Source: Irpex lacteus (taxonomy: Eukaryota > Basidiomycota > Agaricomycetes > Polyporales > Irpicaceae). Taken from it: a stretch of 64,000 bases of DNA. The stretch covers positions 1,097,786 to 1,161,785 of the forward strand of contig MQVO02000011.1 in assembly GCA_001986395.2 (NCBI GenBank), written 5' to 3'. A model generated the notes under the pieces. That model saw nothing but the letters and a program-made list of their open reading frames with translations. It ran no database searches and was not told the origin of the DNA. Below, one piece after another: positions 35,031-46,382 of the stretch. The position numbers and the translations under genes are program-made. Position 1 is the stretch's first letter; every line of letters begins with the position of its first letter.

Positions 35031-37690
35031 GTTGTCACGTTGCGTCGCCGGATTAAAGCTAAATGCATCATGACGATATGGGCTTATCAGTATAAGGAAG
35101 TGCTATAAATAATGAGATACCCACCTGGAACCAGCACTGGGCGATTCGTAAGGAGCACATAAAACAACTTGAAAGCATGCGTCGTATATATATCGCCATC
35201 CAAAACCTACCACAGGTACAGTAGAAGGCGAAGACAAAACACTTGTTCCATGCACTGTTCCATTTTGTTGGCGTGTGAGTAATCTCCGTCGGGCTGTGTT
35301 ACTCCTCCGACATCTCGCTCATATAACACTGTATACTTGAAATAAGCGTTCTAGACCCGTTGGGAGAGGCTATGTTTCTCACCGGATGTCCATTGCTGCA
35401 ACGCATCACGAATCTAGAGCACAAAAGACACGAATCCCCGCACTCTCATTACAAAATCTACGCTCAGTGATGGCACTACTTAAATGTAGAAGAAGTCTTG
35501 CACTGCAGGAAGAAACAGGAAGAATGCACGTGTCAGAGGCAGTGTCTGGTCAGGCAATTGATGACAGAGAAGCGACGTGGCGATGTCCTGAAGTGCACTG
35601 CCTGCGCTGAACAGGATGAAGAAGACGGAGCTTGTACCAAAAGAGTGGTAAAGCCGACGATGATCAAGCGATAAGACATTTCGAAAGAGAAGAGCCTACT
35701 AAGATGTGGAGGCGAGGCTTCCAGTGAGTAAGACGCACTCTTATGCTCGGGCGCTGTGCAGATGGCAGAGCAAATACATCAGACGTATGCAACCAGACAC
35801 ATAAGCGGAACTCACGTACTAAAGTTCCATGTATTCCACATATGCCCCTTCTGATGACTCGTAGTCGTTTTCCAGGTAGCAATATATTTGTGGGTTTAAC
35901 GCGGAGGGGCTGTGATGAAAGCCTAGGAGTCTGGAAGTTGGGGCTCCAGGGGAAGAGCGACTGAAGGTCATTTGTCATTGTTATATCAGATCTGGGGATA
36001 GAGAATCAGAAAGAAGAGAGTACACGTACATCGTTATCAAGTTCCATCGACATGTCCTGTGCCGTTTCGAAGTGCTGCTTGACGTGAGTCAGAGAGGTTC
36101 GGGAGAGGGAGACTGGCCACAGGCACACTTCCAGCTACAGAGTTGAGCCCAACCGAGAGTCCCCATCAAAGGAACGAGGTCGCCCAAACGATGTAGAGGG
36201 TGAATCTGAGATCGGTTGGCAGATGAGAAGACGTTGTCATTGGAGGTGGTATGGGTGTGGAATTTAGGCAATCGAGCTTTGGTAAGTTATGTACGATGTC
36301 AAGAGACGGCACACCTCTGTGGTCTGTGGTCGTTAATCAACGCTCCGCGAATATCGCCATGGAGTAGGATGTAATACTAACCCACCCATGCAATCTGGCT
36401 TGGCTATCATGCACCCTCCCGCAACTGTAAAACCCGGGCCATCCATCTTTCAGGCTCCTCTTGCAGATTCTGCCCATGCCGTTAGCCGCGACTTAGTGAT
36501 TGAGGTTCAACGTGATTATGATCGTCTTGGTCTGCGAGAAGTCGAACGATCCTTCTTTTCGAGGGCGACTTCACTAGTATTGACTCCAAGCACGCTTATT
36601 TGCGAATCTCCTAGGACATACTACACGCACAGAGGATACTTCGAGGTTGACTGCGTGAAGCGCGATCGAGACCTGGAAGAAAAGTGAGAGCGATGATACT
36701 GAAAGAAAGACTTGACTGGAAGGCTTGAACTCACTGAAATCCAACATCTCAACGTGCGACGCCCCTTGCTCTTCGAGTGCTCCTTTCCCAATTTCTGGTA
36801 GTCGGCTACTTGGCTGAGAATGGCACTCACGCATTGGCCCTTGCGCCCCTTGGCAAACGTTGTAGATTACTCCGATACCAAACGAGACGTACAAGTTCTT
36901 GGAGATTCCTAGTTGCTATCAGTCTCTACTAGGCATAGAGAGAGACAGAGAGCTCGAGGAGAGGACAACGTATCAGGAGCTCGGACATGCCAAGTACCAC
37001 GGATAGCCTGTCAACATATAAGGAGGATAGATCACTCATGCCTTCAAGTTGCGAGCTGTCAACGTGTCAGTCATGCAGTAACATTAGAATACATCAAGGT
37101 GAGCAAGGAGATTCAAGTTCACAATCAGTAGCTCGAAGCCTTCGTGATTCAACGCGTAGAGGAGAAAGGTATGCATATAGGCGCCGAGGCGAGAGTATGT
37201 AGGCGAGTGTTATTTGGTTCTTTCCCACGGCCTATTTTATCACGCTCAGCGACGATTCATCGACATTGCCAGTGGCCAATGCACGTTAATGCACCTTCCA
37301 AGCTTCATGGACGGTGCACCGGTGAATATTTGGATGCTCCGGCGATAGCAGGGTAAGGGTGCGTTTTTAGCTACTAGGAGGTCTTAAGATTACACCATCG
37401 ACAGGTTCCTCTTGTTCTGCATCGCCAGTAGGCATCACTCTAACGCTAGCGCTAGAGGCGACGAAGTCTAGCATGCAATGGATTCACGGAGTCCTGCGTA
37501 TTTTTACGATGCCAATCAGCACTGATATTTGAGTTTGGCGAGAACTCGGGGACCTCTCCAGGTGCAGTAAGCATACTGTTTGCTTACAGTTATACAAGCC
37601 TGAGCTCACTGTAGTTTAGTAGACAAGTGACGGCCCGAGCGAGCTCAATCTGGATTCCCCTTGGGTCGCAACTCTGAATAGTGGTGTGTG
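35031..37690. other. Intergenic, no gene recognised
   Basis: About 2.6 kb between the F-box gene start and the AR5 5' flank. It holds only short overlapping open frames on both strands. Splice-like signals such as ACTCACGT are present but could not be assembled into a reading. It may contain decayed relatives of the AR spacers, but no stretch could be matched confidently. Confidence 0.4.
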
Positions 37691-37993
37691 CAAAATAAGG
37701 AGGCGTGGTTCACTGCGCTCGGCGGCCATCGGGCGACAGAAACAGCCCCGGCAGAAGATGCTGGCAATTGACGTAGCATGGGAAGATACACTCACCACGA
37801 GCTCGGAGTATATTGCAAGCTACAGCGTTTATGCGCTGTTTGTCCCTTGTATAGGAATCGATGGTATGTTGGGCCATGCGAGTCCGTATAACTTGAACGC
37901 CGATTCCTTCTGGCGCTTCTAGCGACTCTACAGGGAAGTGCTGTCATACAATCTCCCGCCGTCGCCACGCCCTTCATTCCCATCCGCAACGCA

Positions 37994-38906
37994 ATGGATC
38001 CAGCCAGCGCAATTATCGGCATCGTCTCTTTCGGCTTCACCGTCTTCGCCAAGGTTAACGAGATTCGCAAGGAGATCAACAGTGCACCTGAACAAGTGCG
38101 AGCCCTCCAACAAGCTTGCATTGGCGTGGAGCTCCTCTTGAGCAGACTCGATACCACGGCAGCTCGCACTGTTCCTTGTCCCCCTGAAGCAGTACCACAT
38201 TTCGAGCGCTTGTGCGCTGCGACGCAACACTGTCTAGAAGACGTGAACACAATCATAGAGAGTGTCATCGCGCAATCCACGGGCTCCAACGGCGAATCTA
38301 GCACTCTCAAGATTCGTTTCAGGAAGTGGTTGAGCAACAAGGACGAATTTGAGGACGCGTCAGCGAGATTGAAGGACTTGAGGGAGACGTTGGCGATGAT
38401 GATGGATTTCATGAACTCGTGAGTATTATCATTAATTTTTGTATGACACAAACTTAGCACATTTCAGTAACTATCTAGAGTTCATTGCGTCGCAGGTCCG
38501 TTCGGAAGACTCCAAACCACGGCCCTTCAACACCAACCACACGACCGGTCCTGGACGGCTCAGCAAGCAAGTCAGTCACGGAAACAGCAATCGAGCCACC
38601 ACTACAGATCCCGGTGCCAATCACGAGAATGTGGTAGTGTACCCGAAGACCAGAAAGAACACCTGGTCATCTACTAACGGCAATCGCGATGGACGCAGAG
38701 GCCACAGCGGTAGCCGCAGCACACGATGGCGCGGACGAGGCGCTGATCAACGTGGACGAGATAATCGACGTAGACGAGACGGTCAGCACGGACAAGACGG
38801 TCAACGCGAGCGAGATGATACAGGGGGATCCGGGCCAGAAAAGCAATGGAGGCGAGACACTCAAGATGGGCGTAGAGGAGGCCGCGAACGCTGGGATCGT
38901 AAATAA
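37994..38906 (+). CDS. AR5: STAND-N-like domain joined to an Arg/Gly/Asp-rich tail (287 aa)
   Basis: Exons 37994-38418 and 38468-38906 join in phase (864 nt). Exon 1 is a full N-terminal domain of the AR family (MDPASAIIGIVSFG, FAKVNEIRKEINSAPEQV) and ends at the usual intron 1 position. Exon 2 starts like the others (NYLEFIASQVRSED against NSLQLLIAVKIDSVD). It then becomes low-complexity, with repeated RGR, RRGRD and GQHGQDGQ units, and stops without a Cys-rich block or ankyrins. Another frame through 38689-38973 is also open (acidic, INVDEIIDVDETVSTDK), but the splice phase selects the basic frame. The 5' flank resembles those of AR1-AR4. Confidence 0.7.
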
Positions 38907-39744
38907 TCGAGTCCCTATTATATTTGGCATCGAGACTCGAAAGCGCAGTGCCGAAGTCTCGAATGATCAGTGACATCCGTGCTGGGCGATGTATGATCTG
39001 TGCGCACCTAGAGCTTACAAGAGCCAATGCTTATCATCAGTAACTATATGTACCACATATTGGTCATGGCCGTAATCTCCTCCCCGTTTCCTTCTGACGC
39101 CCTCACTCTCAACTTGAACCCTTCGATGACCATGCTGGATGTCGAAAGCCACTGATAAGACTGATAGTCGATGAAGCCGGTGACGACGCCGCTAGGGAAG
39201 TATTGGGCACACACCGTATACAAAAGCACTCCACCCGGTTCTCAAAGTCCAGAGCCAACAGAATGAGCTCGCGATTGACTCGGGCCAGTTGTGTACTATA
39301 CTGCCGTGCTGTAGGCAAACGACATGCTTGCTGCACTTGGAGATGTCGCCGAATTTTTACCAAACTCAGTGCTTTTGAGGAGTGTGAAAATAAGTAGGAC
39401 GTCGTGAGTAAGCTTTAGGGACATGGCAGTTATTTACTTCGTCGACTTTAGGGTTAGAGTGATGTACTGTACTTACGATGCAGAACAAGAGGAACGTAAG
39501 TGTCATAGTAAGTACACTACCACTAATTAAGCAACATTAAACGTTAGACATCGAGGTCTGTGCTAGCTTCGGATGGACTGAAAGTGATATATCCCCGGTC
39601 GCATGAGTCTGGAAAAACGAGGGATACAGTATACATATGAACATTAGCTCGATTGTAGTCAATGAACAAACATATAGCGTATTAGCGTAAAAGTGATACA
39701 GTAGTATAGAGTAGATAAATCTCTGTGCAGAAGTAAACCAATGA
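38907..39744. other. Tail-to-tail intergenic region between AR5 and AR6
   Basis: No gene recognised. A minus-strand open frame at 39109-39363 contains ARVNRELILLALDFENRVE, which looks protein-like, but no start, splice partners or family could be assigned. Confidence 0.4.
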
Positions 39745-41723
39745 TCAATTCACGACAGGGAAAGCACCAGGCATACGTAACGACTCTTCAGCTTCGTCTT
39801 CGCATTCAGGAGCCTGAGAGGGGTCCATATGGGACATGAAGGTTGCACGGACCTGATCAACGTATACCGAAGCCCAATGCGAGACCCTCCCCTCTGATAC
39901 ACACAACTCAAACAGATCCAACGCGGTCTGGCCCTCTGGTGTCCGAGCATTCCAATCGATTTGGCCTTCTGCGCATCGAACAAGTTCAAAGAAAGGATTG
40001 TAGCGGCAGATATAGCAAGCCCAATGAAGCGCCGTTCGCCCCATCCTATCCTTCATGTTCACGTCTGCGCCTTTGCAAAGGAGTAATTCGATCAATTCCG
40101 CTCTCGCTGCACTAGCAGCATAAGCCAGAACAGGCTCAGCCGCGGCGTCGGCGCCGTCTAGTAGGAGGGACTTCACGCTTGAAGGCGAGAATTTGATTGC
40201 ATACTGTAAGGGAGTATAGTCAATGGCGTTGAACACGGAATACCGAGCCACGCTGTATTCAGTGGATTCGAGGGATGTCCATAGATGGGAAACGTCCTCG
40301 TCTGAGTGCCCGAAGTGTCGTGTGAGGAGGTCTTCAAGTGCATCCATGGCGTCCATGTTGAGAACGGAGCGAAAAACGTCAATTGCAGCGGAGTTTGTTT
40401 GTAAGATGGTTTTGAGGATCTTGTGTGGTCGATCTGAGCTAGGGTTATAGAGAAGGTGTTGGAAAAGGCCCAGTGTGAGGATGTCATGCGCTGAAGATGA
40501 TGTTTCCGAACTATAGAACCCTGGATCAGTCCTTCTGGTAGGAAAACGAGAATACACTGCTCAACGAACTCTGCAAATAGAAGTGAGTCTGCGCCTGCCT
40601 CCACGAGAAAGCGAATGATCTCGAGACCTGCTTCCGAGGGGTGGTTTTGCCATTGCATACACGCGAGCTGATATATTCCGGTTTAGCCATAGTATCCAGA
40701 TTCCCAGGCCGTGTGCTTACTCACCAGAAGTACAGATGTACCGAATGAGGTCGTATCCCAAATAGAGGCCTCTTGCTTTGCAAATAAATCCTTTACTCTC
40801 TGCACATCCGTACCATGAATCGCTCGAAGAATGGGTGAAGTATACGGAACCGCTCGAGCTGCGTTGATCGAGAAATGGACGCGCCGATTCGACCATGACT
40901 GGAGCTGTCCATGCAGGAACCATGGCGGTAGAAACCAGGAGACTCTCGCTGGTTTGAGGAAGTCGCCTCGACAAGTTACGATGTTGCAGCGACGCATAGG
41001 CCTGTAGGTGATCAGATCAAGCAGCTGGTTCGAGATGTATATCTGTCCAATATAGGACGCTAATCGCTGGGGAATGACGGGAGTGACAGACAGAGCATGG
41101 CAGTGATATACACAGTCAGATGGGCATCGTAGTGGACCACGATGATAAGGGTGATTGGCAAGAGGTGGATTATGAGGAATTGCAGGGCTGCCGCCTGTCC
41201 GACGATCGAAGCCATCAATCTTCACTACGAGAAACTCGAAAGAGTGCCTTAGCGAGAAATGAGCTTGATATTGGTACTAAAGTGTAGATGATACCCACGA
41301 GTGTATGAAGTTAACCATCACCGTCAATGTCTCCCTCAGCTCCTTTAAACTCTTTGAGGCATCCTCCAAATCATTCTTCTTCATCAACCATTTCTTCAAC
41401 GACACCTTCGGTGGTCCTAATGCGCCACTGGTAGAGATCGGCTGTATCGTGACCTTGCTAATGATAGCATTCACATCCTCCAGGCACTCTCGTGCTGACG
41501 CGCATAAGCACTGGATGTGAGGAGTCACCTCTGGAGGGTATGGGATGGGACGTGATCTCGCAGTATCGAGAGTGGCTAGGAGTAGTTGTAGGCTGCCGCA
41601 CAATTGTTGCAAGGCTTGCAATTGCTTGGGCGCTCCCTTGTTGTCCTTGCGCATATCATTGATCTTCTTGAGGACTGTGAAGCCGAACGAGACGATACCG
41701 ATGATGGCACTTGCTGGGTCCAT
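39745..41723 (-). CDS. AR6: inverted, diverged AR family member (603 aa)
   Basis: The exons are 41723-41299, 41247-40725, 40667-40570 and 40510-39745 (1812 nt). All four intron positions and phases match AR1-AR4. The last intron uses a GTTCGT donor where the array copies have GTCTGT, which confirms that splice site independently. The domain order is the same: MDPASAIIGIVSFGFTVLKK, a Cys-rich block (CPSDCVYHCH), VKDLFAKQEASIWD, then ankyrins (LLLCKGADVNMKDRMGRTAL and HWACYICRYNPFFELV). The C-terminus PGAFPVVN replaces PGAFPLDTES. It is the most diverged complete copy and lacks the flanking spacer remnants, so it is probably an older, stand-alone paralogue. Confidence 0.85.
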
Positions 41724-42437
41724 AGGTTTGTGAATGAGAGGACTTGGAGAGGGTTTGGGGCGGCAAGGAGCTCAAGAGCAGCGTGTCTATTATCCATCAG
41801 CTACAATCCCTGGTAGCAGGAATCAGCATTTGTACTAAGATGCGATGCAGTGTGGGTGTACTCAATTGACATACTGCGCAGATGGGAAGAGGATTCAGAA
41901 GAGAGGGGCAGCGCAAAGACGCCGTGTATTGTGAATGTGTGACCTATGCATCCTCTCACAGGATGTCAACGGAAGTCTTCTTACGGCGTCAGTCTTGTCA
42001 AAGACCAAAGTGAGCGCTGCGTGGCACGTCTTCTCGATGTACATGAATCAAAATCAAAATGTAGGGAGGCACGTCTGGGGTTACTTACTAATCTGTATTT
42101 GAGCAGCACTTTGATCTGTGGAAGATTACATTAGTGACCGAACCATGAAAAGCAATACAAAGAGGCTGGATGATACGCACTGAATTCCAGTGTACGCAAT
42201 TCCTACTAACAGGTGCATTTCAAACTCCAAGCACCGCCTGGTTCTTTGGCGCAGAGACGTGTTTGGTTGATCCTCTGATACTTACGGCCCATGCTTATCG
42301 CGATTTCGAACACAGTGTATGAGATAAAGCGAGTGTATTCGTTTGATTCGTCGAGCCTACACCGGTCCAGCCATGCAACACTACTGATAAGTGATCCACA
42401 TACGACTGCAAACTTGAAGGTTGTCGGAGGAGACAGA
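41724..42437. other. AR6 upstream region
   Basis: The 5' flank of AR6 up to the inverted-repeat element. Only short open frames are present and no recognisable gene. It probably contains the AR6 promoter. Confidence 0.4.
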
Positions 42438-42727
42438 CACTGCGTAACCAGTGTCATATTTTCGAAGGAAAAACAAGAGGTATATCGAAAAATATGCCAG
42501 AAAAAATACTTACTTTGTAGTCACCTTTTCCGGAGGAAAAAGTCCAAATAAAGGTAGATACAAATGTCGGAATTCAATACAGTTCGAGAAAGATGTTGGA
42601 AAAAATGAAGGAAAAAGAACACATCTTTCCGCGCGAAAAGCCGCCGAAAATGTAAACATTTATTAATATTTATTTGTCAGCTTTTCTGACATCTTTCCTC
42701 TGGAAAGATGACACTGGTTACGCAGTG
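42438..42727. mobile_element. 290 bp element with 20 bp terminal inverted repeats (CACTG ends)
   Basis: CACTGCGTAACCAGTGTCAT at 42438-42457 is matched by its exact reverse complement at 42708-42727. The interior is AT-rich and has several palindromic motifs of the form TTTTCCGGAGGAAAA, plus a perfect 9 bp-arm palindrome at 42690-42710 (CATCTTTCC-TCT-GGAAAGATG). CACTG termini fit the CACTA/EnSpm-like group, to which Tnp2-type transposases belong. No clear 2-3 bp target duplication is seen. It is either a non-autonomous MITE or the left end of the larger element that carries the transposase at 60.5 kb. Confidence 0.7.
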
Positions 42728-43531
42728 AGTGTGGACGAGCAGAGGCGTCTATTTTTGCGTCGTACTTTCCCATTTCCCACGCCTCATCTCTCTTTCCTCT
42801 ACGCCCCTCATCTGCCTTCGCAGAAACGCAACATGCCAATCATCGAGACCTAGTGGATGCCTACCACCGGGGGCAAAAGGCGATCAGCGAGCGCCGGATA
42901 TCCGCAGAAAAGGGATCGATTGAGTCACCTAATGAGCGGTTTTTGTGTCAGCAGATAAAGGCTTGTGTTTTAAGAAAAGATCCGGTTAAATGACCATTTT
43001 TGGACGGTCTGAAACCAATAGTAATAGACTCTTGTTAGAAGATCGATTTGGTTACCTAGGCACCCTTTTACCTGAAAGGCAAAAAGCGCTGATTATCACA
43101 TTGTTTTTGCGTTTTTGCGATTGTCACAAAACCCCCCGCGAGTTTACCTATCCGCCGGGTTAAAAAGCGCTGATGAGGTTTCCTTTGTGCGCGCCGAGGA
43201 ACCGGTAGATCTGTCGCGTGTTCGGAGATTCAGTCCGCATCGAAAAGATGTCTTTTTGGTGGCCTCATTGCGCGAGGCAAAATGAACGCATTGTTAAACA
43301 AAACAATGGTTTTCATTCGTTCGAAATGTCCCACTTTTCGACGGTTTTTCGACGTCGGATTCATCAGCTAAAAGGTAAACAAATCTGTGCTTTAGATCTG
43401 GATGCGGTGAGCGCTTGTTGTTGCCGCCAGTGCGCTCCCGACGGGGAGCCAAATTAGTGGTATCGCCCGACACTTACCCGTTTTGGTAACTCAACGCAAA
43501 CAACATCCACGACTTGACTTCTCATTGCACT
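42728..43531. repeat. Repeat-bearing non-coding segment, candidate subterminal region
   Basis: No gene. It contains a 13 bp direct repeat AAAAAGCGCTGAT at 43081 and 43162, runs such as GTTTTTGCGTTTTTGCG, and CGACGGTTTTTCGACG. The composition (T-runs mixed with CpG-rich words) differs from the host DNA to the left. Subterminal repeats of this kind are typical transposase-binding regions; assignment here is inference. Confidence 0.45.
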
Positions 43532-44473
43532 ATGCAGCCTCTTCCTCTTGATAGACTTTCCAATTTCATCGGGCATCCCTTGCTGTACACCGAAATCAAA
43601 ACTTTAGCATCCATAGCCGCCCCGATCGTGCAGATAGTAGCTACTCTGGATAAAACCACGCCCACCGAGTACGATCGTCGCGTCGATGGGCCTGGACTCG
43701 TGAACGACGTCAGATTGCTCATACAGCATCTCGACAACTTAGCGAATGTTTCTCTGAAACTTAAATCAGTGGTCTCGAACGTCGAATCGATCGTCAAGCA
43801 TGATCATCAAACACGGCCCGAAGCAGGGTACATCCCTTGACGTCATACCAATGATATCTCACCTTAGATTGATTATAGAGCAAATCAGGCACGCAGCCGT
43901 ACACGTTGCAAGGAGTTTTCTCCTCCGCCGGCCAGGTAACGCACTTGATCCTTGTATTGTCGAACTGACCTCGCTAACCCATCGCTTCTATTAGTAGTCT
44001 CAAGGCACCCAAAATAGTTCCTCTCATCCCCAGTCCACCTAAAGCCGTCCCTCTTACCAGCACGGACGATCGCGAGTACAATTTGATCGGGATTGATCCG
44101 TGCCTAAAGATCTCCCAGCTCTCATCCGAGCCACGTGCCAAAGTCCCACCCCTGGGTGCGGGTGCTGCCAAGATTCCCGACCTGTATGCTACACAGCAGC
44201 AAACGTCCGCAGGCCCGAACAAGAGGTGAGTCTACGTGCACGTAGCGCTGCGGCCAATGCCTAATAATCATGCTATATAGGCACGCTACGAAGGATTCGC
44301 CTCTACCTCTCCCGTTGCTTCCTGCGGCACCGGAGCTTCCCCAAGCGTCTCTGAATTCACCTGCCACGCGCATCGCACCGAATTCCGGCTGGAAGCTGAA
44401 GAGGATTCTGGCGCCTTGGCGGACACGTCGGACGGATGTGGGAAATAAGGTGATTATTGGCGCAAGTAAGTGA
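43532..44473 (+). CDS. Cargo gene A: unknown 258 aa protein
   Basis: Exons 43532-43827, 43879-43935, 43995-44225 and 44281-44473 join in phase (777 nt). The N-terminal about 98 residues are ordered and helical-looking (LSNFIGHPLLYTEIKTLAS, LVNDVRLLIQHLDNLANV, KLKSVVSNVESIVK). The rest is Pro- and Lys-rich and ends in a basic segment (GWKLKRILAPWRTRRTDVG). No TM segment or known domain was recognised. It is the first gene inside the inverted-repeat boundary and faces the minus-strand genes that follow. Confidence 0.6.
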
Positions 44474-44591
44474 GGAACGAAAAGATACATGTGTAGTTAG
44501 TGTTTATAGAAGGGAAATTTGAATAATCTCATACAACGGAGTGAAAAAGAACATCTAAGAGCTCATCGAGCGAAACGCGGTTGGGCTTTAT

Positions 44592-46072
44592 CTACTGGCA
44601 GACTCCCGCTTCACGAAGAGCCTCGGTTCTGAGCCGCTCGCCTTCAGTGCGACTAACCTTCAGCAGATCCAGAACGAGAGCTATGGTGGCGCGGATGTGG
44701 TAGAGCTGAGCCTGGATGTTCTCGGAGGTCATGTCGGGGTAGGGATCGTCGGCGGTTGCGAGAGTATCGCGGAGGACGGCCAGCTTCTGCTTAATAGCGA
44801 CGACAGCGATGGTAGTGCGATCAACGTGTAAGGTCGACTTCATGCGGTAGTTAGAAACCTGGCCCACGAGCATAAGGTGGTCGTCGAGGTTGCGGATGGC
44901 TCCTCCGTTCCCTCCAGCAGAAGACCACAGCCCGTGAGTGAGGTCCTCTCGTCGCTGAACGAAGCTTGCGTCATGGAGTGAGTTGAGGTGGTGGATGGCG
45001 CTAAGGGTCCCATTCATGCCACTCAAGTGCACAGCGGCGTCTTGAGCGGCGACGAAGACCCCTCCCAAGCAGTCGGAAAAGACGTCAAGAGAGAGAGCGA
45101 AGCTCTCCCGCACGATGGGCCTCACGCGCCCGTTGTAACCAGGCAGATATCGTTCTAGGAAGGTTCCGCGATCGGCTGCGATAGTACGTAACGCGAAGTC
45201 GTTAACGTTGATGGTGCTGAAAGTTCTCAGTTAGTCAGAGAAGCTAAAGGCGTTTGAGAAGCACTCACGTCTGCACACAGGACTCAAACTGTTGATAGAG
45301 GCCCACCAATGCAACGCCGGTGTTGTCCGACTGCACCTCCCACTCCTCTATGAGAGAGGATAGCCGGCCCTTGCTGGGGAAGTCGCTGGCCTTGATGAGA
45401 CGGAGGAGGCTTCCAGCCGCGATCTGCGCACGGCTCATATCCCAGACGCCGGCTGAAATACCCGCAGCCTCGTCGAAGACAGCTTGGAGGAACTCTGCCT
45501 CAATCCTCATTAGTTGCGAGAAGTCGACGGCCTGGGGGCGATTGCCGCTGGAAACGTTGGAAGGCACGCAGAGAAGTCCGGTTGGGATGAGAGGGAGTTC
45601 GCACGCCAACGGCACGTGGGCGTACAGGGCTCCCTGCATAGAGGCTACGCCATGAGAGGCTTCGGCTGCAGCCACCAATAGGAGCCAGCACCCAAGGATG
45701 AGAACCCAAGAGTACTTCACAGCGGGCTTGAGGTATTTGAGGGCGAAGGTGACTGCACAGTAGCAGTAGGAAAGGAGCCGTTTGAAGGTCCCATTAGCTA
45801 CCAAGGTGAGAGGGGTGTAGATGTATGCGATCAGTGTCGTTGCAAAGGATACAAGAAAGAAACTCACTGTCCGCGTGGTCAGAACGTATGCGTATGGTGG
45901 GCGGGGTTCCCCGAGCGACTGGCACTTCCGTGAAGGGGTAAGTTGGTATTCGACAGGCTATAAAGAAGTGCCACTCACGCCACTCAACCTCCTCTTGCTT
46001 CACTGCTCGTACTACTTCTACTTCGGGTGAAGAAGCATCAGGAGTGCGAGAATCGCGTTGGTGGGCAGACAT
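44592..46072 (-). CDS. Cargo gene B: two-TM membrane protein with helical C-terminal domain (438 aa)
   Basis: Exons 46072-45979, 45866-45269 and 45216-44592 join in phase (1317 nt). A short hydrophilic N-terminus is followed by two hydrophobic stretches, residues about 32-54 (LSFFLVSFATTLIAYIY) and about 84-100 (SWVLILGCWLLLVAAA). The remaining 330 residues are mostly helical (LRLIKASDFPSKGRLSSLI, FALSLDVFSDCLGGVFVAAQ, TTIAVVAIKQKLAVLRDTL). No enzyme motif is seen. It is probably an integral membrane protein exposing a long coiled domain. Family not recognised. Confidence 0.65.
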
Positions 46073-46382
46073 GGTGGGTATGGGAAGGTGGAGGAGGGTT
46101 AGATCGCCTAGAAGTGAGTGAGGATGAAGTAGGGAGGAAAGAGACGGGGAGTGGAGAGGTGCGTTGAGTTGCTACTTAAAGTGCTCACCATGAGGCTCGA
46201 GTGGCACTAACAAAGGGATCCTTTGACGCATCGGCACGGATTAAATCCCGCTCGGAAGCTATTGGGCAAGTCAATGCGCGTCGTGTAGGCAGGCCGTATA
46301 CCTTGATGCGCCTTTATTTCGACAGCGCTTGGAAGTTCAAAATCGCAATACTTGAATTGAGCCACTCTTCAGATGTACATAA

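Noticed and set aside
38689..38973. Acidic 94-codon frame overlapping the AR5 tail
   Set aside because: The splice from AR5 exon 1 selects the other frame in phase, and both frames arise from one short-period repeat.
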